A stretch of DNA of 37,261 nt, from assembly GCA_050735975.1 (NCBI GenBank), contig JBOHVS010000018.1, positions 1 through 37,261 of the forward strand, given 5' to 3'. The position numbers and the translations under genes were made by a program. The first letter of the stretch is position 1; each line of letters begins with the position of its first letter. Below the pieces are notes generated by a model. That model ran no database searches. It was not told the DNA's origin and was given only the letters and a program-made list of their open reading frames with translations. Below are positions 1 to 7,805 of this stretch, in pieces. This stretch comes from DATMBL01 sp050735975. Its GTDB lineage: Bacteria > Desulfobacterota > Binatia > UBA9968.

Positions 1-1
1 C

Positions 2-1216
2 CTATTCGTATCTTAGCGCCTCGATAGGATCGAGGTTCGCCGCTTTTTTGGCGGGATAGAAGCCGAAAAAGACTCCGACGGCGCCGGAGAATAGAAACGC
101 AATCGCGACGATGGCCGGGCTGATGAACGTCGGCCACTGGGCCCATTGGTTCAGGACTTTCGAGCTGCCAATTCCGAGAAGGATTCCCAGACCGCCCCCC
201 ATCGCAGCCATCACGACGGCTTCGACAAGAAATTGCAGCATGATGTCTTTGCTGCGGGCGCCGACGGCCATGCGGATGCCGATTTCACGCGTCCGCTCGG
301 TCACTGATACCAGCATGATGTTCATGATACCGATGCCGCCCACCAACAGCGAAATCGACGCGACGGTGCCAAGCAGTACCGCCATGACCTGGGCGCTGCC
401 GGCTGCAGCGGAAGCAATATCCGTCAGATTTCGAATGGAAAAATCATCGTCGCGATCCGGACCGATCCGATGTCGCTGGCGCAACAACGCGGTAATCTGC
501 TCCTGCGCTTCTTGCACGCGATCCGCGTTCACTGCGGAGACCATAATGTTGTGAACGTGGTTAATCCTCATGAGTCTCTTCTGCATGGTCGTGTACGGAA
601 TCATCACCGTATCGTCCTGATCTGTCCCCTGGCTGCTTTGGCCTTTGAGTGTCAGAACTCCGACCACGCGAAACGGAACGTTTCGCACACGCACGACGGC
701 GCCGATGGGATTGTCGTTGCCGAAGAGCTTGTCCACCACCGTCTGGCCTAATACGGCGACTTTGGCGGCGCTCTCGACGTCGCCATCATGAATGAAACGG
801 CCGACTGAAACCTCCCAATCGCGAATGAATTGATAATCCGGCGCGACGCCGTATGTTAACGTTCCCCAATTGAGATTTCCCGCCACGATCTGTTCGTTAC
901 GGCGTAAAATCGGCGACGCAAAAGCAACGGAGCGAATTTCCCGCACGATGGCTCTGGCATCCCCGGGAAGGAGCGTGTTGCGCCCACCGAAGCCGGTGCG
1001 AACGCCCGCTTGGTTGACAGCTCCCGGCACGACGATGAGAACGTTGGTGCCGAGACTGGCGATTTGCGCTCGAATCGTGGCCTTGGCGCCTTCGCCTATC
1101 GCCACCATAGCGATGACGGCTCCCACCCCGATGATAATTCCCAGCATCGTGAGAAACGCCCGCAACTTGTTCCTCGCGAGAGCGCGCAGCGCGATTCTGA
1201 AAGTCATCAGCCACAT
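2..1216 (-). CDS. MacB-type ABC transporter permease (FtsX family)
   Basis: This 404-residue inner-membrane protein has the MacB/FtsX layout. There is one N-terminal membrane helix (about residues 20-42), a large periplasmic MacB_PCD-type domain (about 45-270), then three C-terminal helices (about 278-305, 327-350 and 365-392). The conserved cytoplasmic motif ERTREIGIRMAVGAR follows the second helix and contacts the ATPase. The protein ends with the family-typical DPIEALRYE. In the MacB family this subunit couples ATP hydrolysis to periplasmic movements that push substrates through a MacA-TolC-like conduit. E. coli MacB carries its ATPase domain fused; here it is the separate gene just upstream, 52 bases away. 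No TolC-like gene lies in the window, so the substrate and outer-membrane partner are unknown. The ATG at 1216 gives MWLMTF; the ATG three codons later is equally possible. Confidence 0.93.
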   Translation of the reverse strand: MWLMTFRIALRALARNKLRAFLTMLGIIIGVGAVIAMVAIGEGAKATIRAQIASLGTNVLIVVPGAVNQAGVRTGFGGRNTLLPGDARAIVREIRSVAFASPILRRNEQIVAGNLNWGTLTYGVAPDYQFIRDWEVSVGRFIHDGDVESAAKVAVLGQTVVDKLFGNDNPIGAVVRVRNVPFRVVGVLTLKGQSSQGTDQDDTVMIPYTTMQKRLMRINHVHNIMVSAVNADRVQEAQEQITALLRQRHRIGPDRDDDFSIRNLTDIASAAAGSAQVMAVLLGTVASISLLVGGIGIMNIMLVSVTERTREIGIRMAVGARSKDIMLQFLVEAVVMAAMGGGLGILLGIGSSKVLNQWAQWPTFISPAIVAIAFLFSGAVGVFFGFYPAKKAANLDPIEALRYE

Positions 1217-1244
1217 AGTCGCCTCCGGCGAAGTTCAGCCCTCA

Positions 1245-1265
1245 AATCACAGATGGCAAATTGCG
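1245..1265. repeat. Three heptads between the ABC ATPase and permease genes
   Basis: AAATCAC, AGATGGC, AAATTGC stand in exact 7-base register in the 52-base gap. The words are close to those in the gap between trpA and folC (GATTGGCAAATTTGG). Confidence 0.5.
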
Positions 1266-1268
1266 GGT

Positions 1269-2027
1269 TTACCACTTAAATTCTGTATCCTTTACCGATT
1301 GCTTCAATTCCTGAACCCGGTGAAGACTGCTATTGCGTTGATCGTTCTTGTCATCGGATAAAATCACGCCGTCGCGGAAGATCACCCGCCGCCGCGCATA
1401 ACCCGCGACATCGGCTTCGTGCGTGACAAGCACGATGGTGATTCGCTGCTCCGTGTTCAGCTGCTGGAAAAGCGCCATGATCTCCGCGCTGGTCGTGGAA
1501 TCGAGATTGCCCGTCGGCTCGTCGGCAAGTATCAAAGACGGCCGGTTCACCAGAGCCCTGGCAATAGCGACGCGCTGTTGCTGACCGCCGGAGAGTTGGT
1601 TCGGCATGTGATCCAGACGCGTTTCCAGCCCGACCAGTGAAAGAACTGCCAAGGCGCGCTCGTGCCGTTGCTTGCCGGCAAAGCCGTTGTACATCATCGG
1701 CAACTCGACATTCTCGAGAGCGGTGGTTCTGGCAAGAAGGTTAAAGCCTTGAAACACGAAACCGATTCGTTTGTTGCGAATATGGGCCCATTCGTCGCGC
1801 GGCAGCGCTCCTACTTCTTCCCCTTCGAGAAAGTACCTCCCTCTCGTCGGCCGATCGAGGCATCCCAGGAGATTCATAAACGTAGATTTACCCGAGCCCG
1901 ATGCTCCCATCACCGCGACGAACTCACCCCGCTCTATGCTGAGGTCAACGCCCCGCAGAGCCGGCACTTCCACATCCCCCATGCGGTAGGTCTTATGCAG
2001 ATCTTCAACGCGGATGACTTCGCTCAT
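1269..2027 (-). CDS. MacB/LolD-like ABC transporter ATP-binding protein
   Basis: This 252-residue ABC ATPase has all the expected motifs: Walker A GASGSGKS (41-48), Q-loop in VFQGFNLL (91-98), signature LSGGQQQR (145-152), Walker B LILADE (165-170), D-loop and H-loop THEAD (H203). The sequence is of the LolD/MacB type, which pairs with FtsX-like permeases, and the permease gene follows directly. The start codon overlaps the stop of the membrane-fusion gene by four bases (ATGA), indicating translational coupling in one efflux operon. The last 25 residues or so are polar and less conserved. The substrate cannot be read from the sequence; macrolides, peptides or lipoproteins are all handled by relatives. 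Confidence 0.95.
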   Translation of the reverse strand: MSEVIRVEDLHKTYRMGDVEVPALRGVDLSIERGEFVAVMGASGSGKSTFMNLLGCLDRPTRGRYFLEGEEVGALPRDEWAHIRNKRIGFVFQGFNLLARTTALENVELPMMYNGFAGKQRHERALAVLSLVGLETRLDHMPNQLSGGQQQRVAIARALVNRPSLILADEPTGNLDSTTSAEIMALFQQLNTEQRITIVLVTHEADVAGYARRRVIFRDGVILSDDKNDQRNSSLHRVQELKQSVKDTEFKW

Positions 2028-3313
2028 CGGAAGAAACGACGCCGCGGTTGCTGTGGTTGGAACGGATTTGCTATGCCGGATTGATTCGAGTTACTGGCGC
2101 TGCTGGACATTCCTATGATGGCCGCATCGTTTTCGTTCAGGTCGCCATCCAGGACTTCGGTTTTCGAGCCGTCGGTGATGCCGAGCCGAACCTCGACAGG
2201 TTGCGCCTTCGAATCCCTAAGCACGTAGATCCTAACGCGGCGTTCGCGTCTAACGCCGCCACCTCCCCCTGAACGGCTTGTTCGTCGAGCACCGACTCGC
2301 GGCGCGGCTCGGGCTCGCTCCTGGCGCAATAGTTCTTGGGCCTCGTCGTTTTGGTCCGGCGGCTTAAAGCGCATCGCCATATTCGGGATACTCAGGACGT
2401 TTTCCTTCCGGCTTACCAAAAACTGGACATTCGCAGTCATCCCGGGTTTTAAGAAAAGCTCTTTGTTGTCGATCCGCACCACCGCATTATAGGTCACGAC
2501 GCCTTGAACGGTGACGGGAGCATTCCGCACTTGGTAGACTTTTCCCAGGAAACGGCGCGTAGGAAAAGCGTCCACCGTGAACGTCACATCCTGGCCATCC
2601 CAAACATTGCCGACGTCCGCTTCGTCCACGCTCGTGTGCACCTCCATTTTCGATAGATCGTTGGCGATGGTAAACAAGGTGGGTGCTTGCAATGAAGCGG
2701 CTACTGTCTGGCCGACGTCGACGTTGCGCGAGATTACGATACCATCAACAGGTGAGCGGATAGTCGTATTGTTAAGGTCGACGTTTACCTGGTTCAAAGC
2801 GGCCTCAGCCTGTGAAGTTTGTGCCTTGTTGACTTCGAGTTGCGCCGCCGCCGCATCATATGTGGTCTGAGCTGCGTCGAGCTCGCTTTGAGCGACGAGA
2901 TCTCGTTTCTTGAGCTCCTTGTTACGCTCCAAAGTCCGTTGCGCATCGGCGATGCTGACCTTGGCCTTGGCCAGATTGGATTGGGCCGCAAGAAGATTGG
3001 CGCGCGCCTGATCGACCGCCGCTTTGAACTTATCCTGGTTCAGTTGAGCGACGACCTGTCCTGCTTTTACTTTAGAATTGAAATCAGCGAAGAGCTTATC
3101 GATAGTTCCGGAAACCTGGCTGCCCACTTGAACCGTGACGACCGCCTGCACGGTCCCGGTTGACGACACCACCTGAGTGACATTCGTTCGTTGTACCGGC
3201 GTCGTCACGTAGGGAGACTCCTTTTTATTGTTACCGTAGCGCCAAAAGCCGAACGCCGCCCCCACAAGCAAGAACAGCGTAAAGACAGTCAGGAGAATTC
3301 GTTTGCGTTTCAT
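2024..3313 (-). CDS. MacA-like periplasmic adaptor (HlyD/RND membrane-fusion family)
   Basis: This 429-residue membrane-fusion protein has an N-terminal anchor helix (residues 7-24), a biotinyl-lipoyl-like half domain (about 58-95), an alpha-helical hairpin rich in A, Q, K and E (about 95-180), the second lipoyl half with IRSPVDGIVISR (185-196), and beta-barrel and membrane-proximal domains. It would bridge the inner-membrane ABC transporter to an outer-membrane channel. An unusual Arg/Gly-rich insertion (about 333-361, including GGGGG) interrupts the membrane-proximal region, and the tail ends in QPRRRFFR. It overlaps the preceding gene by four bases and the following ATPase gene by four bases, so the three are surely co-translated. 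Confidence 0.92.
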   Translation of the reverse strand: MKRKRILLTVFTLFLLVGAAFGFWRYGNNKKESPYVTTPVQRTNVTQVVSSTGTVQAVVTVQVGSQVSGTIDKLFADFNSKVKAGQVVAQLNQDKFKAAVDQARANLLAAQSNLAKAKVSIADAQRTLERNKELKKRDLVAQSELDAAQTTYDAAAAQLEVNKAQTSQAEAALNQVNVDLNNTTIRSPVDGIVISRNVDVGQTVAASLQAPTLFTIANDLSKMEVHTSVDEADVGNVWDGQDVTFTVDAFPTRRFLGKVYQVRNAPVTVQGVVTYNAVVRIDNKELFLKPGMTANVQFLVSRKENVLSIPNMAMRFKPPDQNDEAQELLRQERARAAPRVGARRTSRSGGGGGVRRERRVRIYVLRDSKAQPVEVRLGITDGSKTEVLDGDLNENDAAIIGMSSSASNSNQSGIANPFQPQQPRRRFFR

Positions 3314-3786
3314 TTCTTTTCGCGCAAAAGGCCCAACACTTTTACGGCGAAATCCGTGGTCTCCCTACTCGTTCCGCGAGTGTAAGTCAAGCCGCTGGTG
3401 ATCTCGGCGTTGGGCTCCTGATCTTCGAGCAGATGCTCCACGGTAACCCGAAACCGCGACACTTGCGGCGCACCGGCCATTTCGAGCTCCAGCTCCTTGA
3501 CCTTCCCCTTGAGGTAATAATTGACGCCCTTATCGGTGATCATAAGGGCAACCTTACCCGTCTGCCGCAGATTGCGGGCGGTCGAACTGTTCTTCCACAG
3601 CGCCATGTCGATGTCACAAAGATTCTGGGCCACCACTTCATAGTAGGACAACAAAGCGGGATGCGGCCAACCGGATTCATCCAAGGTCAGAATGGGGATT
3701 ATTTTACCTTCGTGGGCAGTGACGCTCTGTCCGCTTAGCCGCTCAAAAAGCGCCTCGGTTAGCTCATTTCCTACCAATCGTGACAT
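3310..3786 (-). CDS. Split-barrel flavin-binding-type protein (PNPOx-like)
   Basis: This small soluble protein of 158 residues has a pyridoxamine-5'-phosphate-oxidase-like pattern. A strand pair reads IIPILTLDESGWPHPALLSYYEV, and it is followed by a basic turn with serines (WKNSSTARNLRQTGKVALMI), where this family usually binds the flavin phosphate, and then a barrel strand KGKVKELEL. The family binds FMN, F420 or haem, and the cofactor here is unproven. The stop overlaps the macA-like start by four bases, so it may be the first gene of the efflux operon. It is the second such protein in the area (see 3940-4413), and the two are only distantly alike by eye. The substrate is unknown. Confidence 0.65.
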   Translation of the reverse strand: MSRLVGNELTEALFERLSGQSVTAHEGKIIPILTLDESGWPHPALLSYYEVVAQNLCDIDMALWKNSSTARNLRQTGKVALMITDKGVNYYLKGKVKELELEMAGAPQVSRFRVTVEHLLEDQEPNAEITSGLTYTRGTSRETTDFAVKVLGLLREKK

Positions 3787-3793
3787 GATTCAC

Positions 3794-3858
3794 CCTTAAC
3801 CGGCCGCTCAAAACGGCTTATCTACGCTTGCGCGGCCGTTAGGCGTCGCTCGCCTCGC
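3794..3858. repeat. Inverted repeat in the gap between the two PNPOx-like genes
   Basis: TAACCGGCCGC (3797-3807) is mirrored by GCGGCCGTTA (3832-3841) with a single-base bulge, and AGGCG-TCGCT-CGCCT follows at 3841-3855. On the minus strand this lies downstream of the gene ending at 3940. It could be a weak transcription stop or a structured spacer. There is no run of U residues after the stem, so I do not call it a terminator. Confidence 0.4.
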
Positions 3859-3939
3859 ATATGAAACCCTTCGAGCGGCTTGAAGATTGAGTTATCATTC
3901 TCGTTTTCGACGCTTAGACGTAGAAGTTGCCATCCTGGT

Positions 3940-4413
3940 CTAATCGACGACTGCAAGTTCCCGGCGCTTGCCAAACCCCTGTTCGTTATCGATGAAGAAA
4001 ACCTTTCCCGGGGTCACACAATAAAATTTCACCTTCAAAAAAGCCTTGTAAAAGATGCCGCTTGCCGGATTCGTGAATAGCTTTATGACGTCCGGGTACT
4101 TACGAGCGTAAACCGTCATTGACTTGGCCTTCTCAACTACTGAATCCACCATGCCGACCGTGCCCTCAAGCTGGATGCCTTTGATCTTCTGCCAGTCTTT
4201 GTAATCTTCCTGAATGGTAACGGCAACCCTGGGGTTCACCGCAAGATTCTGGCAGTGACGCGATTCCGGAGCCGAAAAGAAATACAATTTGAGCTCGTCA
4301 CTCGCATAAAAAACCGTGGCTGCCCAGGGCACGTCTTCCGCACAGGTCCCCAAGGTCATAGTATTGTGACTCTCCAAATAACGGAGAATCTGCCGTTTTA
4401 ATTCGTCAGACAT
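3940..4413 (-). CDS. Pyridoxamine 5'-phosphate oxidase-family protein (FMN-binding split barrel)
   Basis: This 157-residue protein matches the pattern of small PNPOx-like proteins of the YhbP type. It has TMTLGTCAEDVPWAATVFYA (first barrel strands), LYFFSAPESRHCQNLAVNPRVAVTI (the flavin-phosphate-binding turn: S, R and H followed by NPRVA), then an IQLEGTVGMVDS strand and a C-terminal ...FYCVTPGKVFFIDN... strand. FMN binding is likely from the family but not proven. It sits 9 bases downstream of the FMN-dependent isopentenyl-diphosphate isomerase gene and so belongs to the flavin-themed run. It may be a general flavin reductase or a stress protein; the substrate cannot be told. Confidence 0.82.
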   Translation of the reverse strand: MSDELKRQILRYLESHNTMTLGTCAEDVPWAATVFYASDELKLYFFSAPESRHCQNLAVNPRVAVTIQEDYKDWQKIKGIQLEGTVGMVDSVVEKAKSMTVYARKYPDVIKLFTNPASGIFYKAFLKVKFYCVTPGKVFFIDNEQGFGKRRELAVVD

Positions 4414-4422
4414 GGGTAAGTA

Positions 4423-5475
4423 TCAGACAGAAGCGCGCACGAGCGGGATGTTCTTGAGCGCGCCCAAATCCTTGGCGCCGACACAGAGCATGGCAATTTT
4501 GATCTCATAGATAATTCCGCCGAGAAATTCTACCACCTTGTCGGCTGACTCCAAAGCCGATGCCAGCAGGGGCTGGCCGAAGCCCGCCACGTCGGCGCCC
4601 AACGTAATAGACTTGGCTATGTCCAAACCGGTGCGGATTCCGCCCGAGGCGACGAGTTGTATTTCAGGGACCGCTTTGCGTACCGCGACCAGCGCCTCCT
4701 CAGTCGGTATTCCCCAATCGGCAAACGTTGTTTCTGCAGGTTTGCCCCGGCTAGCCGCCCGCTTCGCTTCCACCGCGTACCAGGACGTACCCCCTCGACC
4801 CGCGACATCGACGGCTCTGACGCCCGCCCGGCCCAATCTGATTGCCACCTCGGCAGAAATGCCACTACCGACCTCCTTGGCCACTACGGGGACTTCCAGT
4901 TCATTGCAAACCGCCGCGATCTTGCGCTCCAACCCTTTGAAATTGCGGTTACCCTCGGGTTGCACGGCTTCCTGCAGGACATTCAGGTGAAGAATGAGGC
5001 CGTCGGCCTCGATCATCCGCACCGCCCTGCGGCATTGCTCCACGGTGTAGCCATAATTGAGCTGCACCGCGCCGAGATTAGCCAGCAGCAGGATATCCGG
5101 GGCCACATCCCTGACCTGGAACGAATCCGCGACGGACGGCTCCTCGATTGCAACCCGCTGCGAGCCGACGCCCATAGCCAGTCCCAGCCGCTGCGCCGCT
5201 GCTGCCAGGTTGCGGTTGACCTTGCGAGCCAGATCAAAGCCGCCCGTCATCGATGAGATCAATATCGGCGCTTTGAGCTGCTTGTCGAGGAACGTTGCGC
5301 CCAGTTCAATCTCGTCGATGTCCAGTTCAGGGAGCGCATTGTGGGTGAAGTGGTAGCGGTCGAGCCCCGTACCCGAATAGCTGGTGATATTTTCAGTCTC
5401 GAGGCAGAGTTCCAGGTGCTCTTTCTTGCGTTGTTGAGTTGCGGAGAGGGCTCTCTTAACCCTTCGGCGGACCAT
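4423..5475 (-). CDS. fni: Isopentenyl-diphosphate delta-isomerase, type II (FMN-dependent)
   Basis: This enzyme interconverts isopentenyl and dimethylallyl diphosphate using reduced FMN and Mg2+. At 350 residues it has the normal family length. Visible hallmarks are the N-terminal RKKEHLELC (16-24), ISSMTGG (73-79), AMGVGSQR (100-107), HLNVLQEAVQPEGNRNF (163-179, with the conserved catalytic Gln169), VVAKEVGSG (197-205), VDVAGRGGTSW (222-232) and the phosphate-binding TIM-barrel segment VASGGIRTGLDIAKS (275-289) followed by GADVAGFG. It ends 9 bases before the PNPOx-like gene and starts 17 bases after ubiX. Placing a DMAPP-making enzyme next to UbiX, which consumes dimethylallyl phosphate, suggests functional coupling (inference). 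Confidence 0.95.
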   Translation of the reverse strand: MVRRRVKRALSATQQRKKEHLELCLETENITSYSGTGLDRYHFTHNALPELDIDEIELGATFLDKQLKAPILISSMTGGFDLARKVNRNLAAAAQRLGLAMGVGSQRVAIEEPSVADSFQVRDVAPDILLLANLGAVQLNYGYTVEQCRRAVRMIEADGLILHLNVLQEAVQPEGNRNFKGLERKIAAVCNELEVPVVAKEVGSGISAEVAIRLGRAGVRAVDVAGRGGTSWYAVEAKRAASRGKPAETTFADWGIPTEEALVAVRKAVPEIQLVASGGIRTGLDIAKSITLGADVAGFGQPLLASALESADKVVEFLGGIIYEIKIAMLCVGAKDLGALKNIPLVRASV

Positions 5476-5492
5476 GTGTTCGAGAGATGGTT

Positions 5493-6146
5493 TCAGCGCT
5501 GCTTCTTGGCTTCCCGGCGATTTCTGGCGGCCGACAGCGGTGTGGCGGACCCCGCCTCTGGATGGCGGCTCATTCCTTCGTCATCCCAGCGTTGGAACAA
5601 ACCGACATCGATATTGAACTGATCGAGGATGCGGGTAACAGTCTGGTTGATCACTTCGTCGAGGGTTTTGGGCCGATGATAAAAAGCCGGCACGGGCGGG
5701 AAAATCATCGCGCCCATGCGCGTCAGCGACACCATCGCCTCTAAATGACCGAGGTGAAGCGGAGTTTCCCGGACCACCAAAACGAGTCTCTTTCTCTCTT
5801 TCAGTACAACGTCGGCGGCGCGCACGAGAAGATCGCCGCCCAACGAATGAGCAATACCGCCCATGGATTTCATTGAACAGGGGGCGATCACCATTCCTTC
5901 CGTGCGAAACGAGCCGCTCGAGATGCTCGCCCCGACGTTGTTGACGTCGTGGACGACATCCGCCATGGCTTCGATGTCTTTAACGGAGTAAGGCGTCTCG
6001 ACTCGAATCGTCATTTTACCCGCGCGGGTCAACACGAGATGAGTTTCGATGTCTTCGATCTTCGACAGAATCTCGAGAATCCGCACGCCGTAAATCGCTC
6101 CGGTAGCACCGGAAACGCCAACGATCAGCCGCTTTTTCTTAGTCAA
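5493..6146 (-). CDS. ubiX: UbiX flavin prenyltransferase
   Basis: UbiX attaches a dimethylallyl group to FMN, making the prenylated FMN used by UbiD-type decarboxylases. The 217-residue protein shows GVSGATGAIYG (10-20), a conserved SGSFRTEGMVIAPCSMKS stretch (77-94), RETPLHLGHLEAM (126-138) and PPVPAFYHRP (150-159), all UbiX signatures. The C-terminal 25 residues or so are extra and polar. The start is a TTG at 6146, preceded by GGAG at a good distance, and it overlaps the stop of the upstream riboflavin-kinase-like gene (TTGACTAA), so translation is probably coupled. No ubiD gene is visible in the window, so the user of the cofactor lies elsewhere. Confidence 0.95.
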   Translation of the reverse strand: MTKKKRLIVGVSGATGAIYGVRILEILSKIEDIETHLVLTRAGKMTIRVETPYSVKDIEAMADVVHDVNNVGASISSGSFRTEGMVIAPCSMKSMGGIAHSLGGDLLVRAADVVLKERKRLVLVVRETPLHLGHLEAMVSLTRMGAMIFPPVPAFYHRPKTLDEVINQTVTRILDQFNIDVGLFQRWDDEGMSRHPEAGSATPLSAARNRREAKKQR

Positions 6147-6564
6147 TTGAAAACTCCAATGTTAATCGATCTCCGTCCTGGACGCCGAACTCATCCTTTA
6201 GCCGCATCGGAGCGACGATCTCGATCTTATCTTTCGGATAACCCGTCACTTCGGGAAGCAACACGGCCCCTCTCGCCTTTTCGCTGCGGGTATTCACCAA
6301 ACTCCAAATCTCGACCGGGAAAATTCGCGCGCTGCAAAACCCTCCATCCTCTGGCGGCAACGGCACTCCCCGAATCTCGCTCTGGATCATCTGCCAAACC
6401 CGGGCATCTTCCGGATCCCTGGGCCGCACGTTAAGCGTGGCGGGATAGGGGACAAAGCCCAGAGTCTGTTGCAAGGCGCGCTGCACCCATTCTAGAGCCA
6501 TGAATGAAGAGGCTTGGCCAAGATCGGAAAAAATTACCCCGTTAAGCTTCCGTCGCGTCTCCAA
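6139..6564 (-). CDS. DUF120 protein, homologue of archaeal CTP-dependent riboflavin kinase
   Basis: This 141-residue protein matches, by recall, the archaeal RibK (Methanocaldococcus jannaschii MJ0056) along its whole length. GVIFSDLGQASSFMAL (9-24) corresponds to the nucleotide-binding GEVVSGLGEGRYFLSL. TLGFVPYPATLNVRP (34-48) corresponds to ILGFEPYEGTLNLKL, with the metal and phosphate-binding T-L-N kept. PEVTGYPKDKIEIVAPMRLKDEFGVQDGD matches the C-terminal PKKT...IEIIAPMKLREQFNLKDGD. The archaeal enzyme makes FMN from riboflavin with CTP. The GEGRYF loop is altered to GQASSF, so activity is not certain. It has no winged-helix domain and overlaps ubiX by eight bases. Bacteria normally use the unrelated RibF, so this may be an extra FMN source or a flavin-binding chaperone. 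Confidence 0.85.
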   Translation of the reverse strand: METRRKLNGVIFSDLGQASSFMALEWVQRALQQTLGFVPYPATLNVRPRDPEDARVWQMIQSEIRGVPLPPEDGGFCSARIFPVEIWSLVNTRSEKARGAVLLPEVTGYPKDKIEIVAPMRLKDEFGVQDGDRLTLEFSID

Positions 6565-6612
6565 GTCATTATCCCAGTCGAAGTGGTTAGCGGGCTGCTG
6601 AAATAATGCGGG

Positions 6613-7386
6613 CTAGCGGTCGGAAAGCGACGCCGCCTTCCCACCTCTCCGTACTTTGATGATTTCGGCTAGAATCGACAGAGCGATTTCCGCGGGAGTT
6701 TCCGTGGCGATGTCTAGTCCGATGGGCGCGTAAACTCGCTCGATCACTTCTTCCGCGATTTTGTCTTGATCGCGGAATCTCTGAAAGCACGCCTTTATTC
6801 GGCGCCTGCTCCCGATCATACCGATATATTTGGCCTGGCTATGAATGATCTCGCGGAGGCACGGCTCGTCGTATTTGTGACCCCGCGTAATCAACACGAT
6901 ATAAGTGGACGGCGTCAGGGCCATTTCCTTAAGCGCCTGCGCCATGTCGCTGACCAGCACCTCGTCGGCATCCGGAAAACGTTCACGATTGACGTACAAG
7001 AGCCGGTCATCGAGAACGATCACGTAAAAATCTAAAACCTTCGCCATCTTGACCAGCGGCACAGCAATATGGCCGGCGCCGACGACGATTAGCTTCGGCG
7101 GAGCGAGCATGACCTCAAAAAAAACTTCGAGCTTGCCACCCGCCTGGGGAACGTTCAGCGAAACCAGTTTGGATTGCTCCTCGCGCAAACGCGCCTCGCT
7201 CTCGTGAACGATCGCCTGAATAACGGCGGGATCGCCGACCGTTTCCGCCCTCACTTCTCCATCACGAACGAGGCATTTGGCCCCGGGCTCGGCATGAGCC
7301 TCTCCCCCGGCTTCGATCACTGTGGCAAGCACCGCTGCGACGCCCTGATTGCTGATTTGAACAAGCTCTTCGGAGAGCGAACTCAT
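6613..7386 (-). CDS. XdhC/CoxF family molybdenum-hydroxylase maturation protein
   Basis: XdhC-family proteins bind molybdenum cofactor and help sulfurate and insert it into hydroxylases such as xanthine or CO dehydrogenase. The protein has a degenerate N-terminal XdhC_CoxI-type region (1-75), then a Rossmann domain with VVGAGHIA (101-108), followed by LITRGHKYDEPCL (165-177), YIGMIGSRRR (187-196) and APIGLDIATETPAEIALSI (220-238), which are family hallmarks. I place the start at the ATG at 7386 because it overlaps the stop of the preceding gene in an ATGA arrangement, with AGGAGG upstream. An open frame continues to 7458 but would run far into the neighbour. The length is then 257 residues. 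It is paired with a separate N-terminal-domain gene. Confidence 0.9.
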   Translation of the reverse strand: MSSLSEELVQISNQGVAAVLATVIEAGGEAHAEPGAKCLVRDGEVRAETVGDPAVIQAIVHESEARLREEQSKLVSLNVPQAGGKLEVFFEVMLAPPKLIVVGAGHIAVPLVKMAKVLDFYVIVLDDRLLYVNRERFPDADEVLVSDMAQALKEMALTPSTYIVLITRGHKYDEPCLREIIHSQAKYIGMIGSRRRIKACFQRFRDQDKIAEEVIERVYAPIGLDIATETPAEIALSILAEIIKVRRGGKAASLSDR

Positions 7387-7775
7387 TTGCTGCTCGTCGC
7401 CTCCTGATCTCGCTCCTTCCACCAGGGATCGATAAAAACGTTCATGATTCCGCCGCAAACCGCCGGACTATCAGATGAGATATCATCCAAAAGATCGACT
7501 CGCACCATTCTTGGCTTGCGGCTGCGGATCACTTCAATAGCCTCGCGTTTGACGTCGGCCTCCCCACAACCGCCGCCGATCGTCCCAAGGATCTCTCCCC
7601 ACGCTGTCACCACCATCTTCGCGCCCACCTCCCGCGGGGTCGATCCCTTGGCTGACACAATGGTCGCCACCGCCAGTGTTTCGCCCTTGTCTAGGAACTC
7701 CTTCACCTGGTGGTAGACCGAATCCTTTTTTTTCTCTTCCGAACCGGTCTCAAAACACGTTCCCTGACCTGACAT
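7383..7775 (-). CDS. XdhC_CoxI N-terminal-domain protein
   Basis: This 130-residue protein contains only the N-terminal XdhC/CoxI domain. It has ATIVSAKGSTPREVGAKM (37-54), GTIGGGCGEADV (64-75) and the conserved AVCGG (105-109); cysteines C70 and C107 are the usual conserved positions. It lacks the Rossmann half, which the next gene supplies. The two overlap by four bases (ATGA) and probably act together in cofactor delivery to a molybdenum hydroxylase. The first 18 residues or so are polar and may not all be translated. Confidence 0.88.
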   Translation of the reverse strand: MSGQGTCFETGSEEKKKDSVYHQVKEFLDKGETLAVATIVSAKGSTPREVGAKMVVTAWGEILGTIGGGCGEADVKREAIEVIRSRKPRMVRVDLLDDISSDSPAVCGGIMNVFIDPWWKERDQEATSSK

Positions 7776-7805
7776 GATGTTTCCTCCTCTTCATGCAATT
7801 TCTAA

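Noticed and set aside
3310..6564. A ubiD-like decarboxylase within the flavin cluster
   Set aside because: I checked every frame there; none carries UbiD features, so the user of prenylated FMN must lie outside the window.
7387..7458. Upstream extension of the second xdhC gene
   Set aside because: The extra 24 codons lie wholly within the preceding xdhC-type gene, while the ATGA overlap with an AGGAGG site gives a natural start at 7386.
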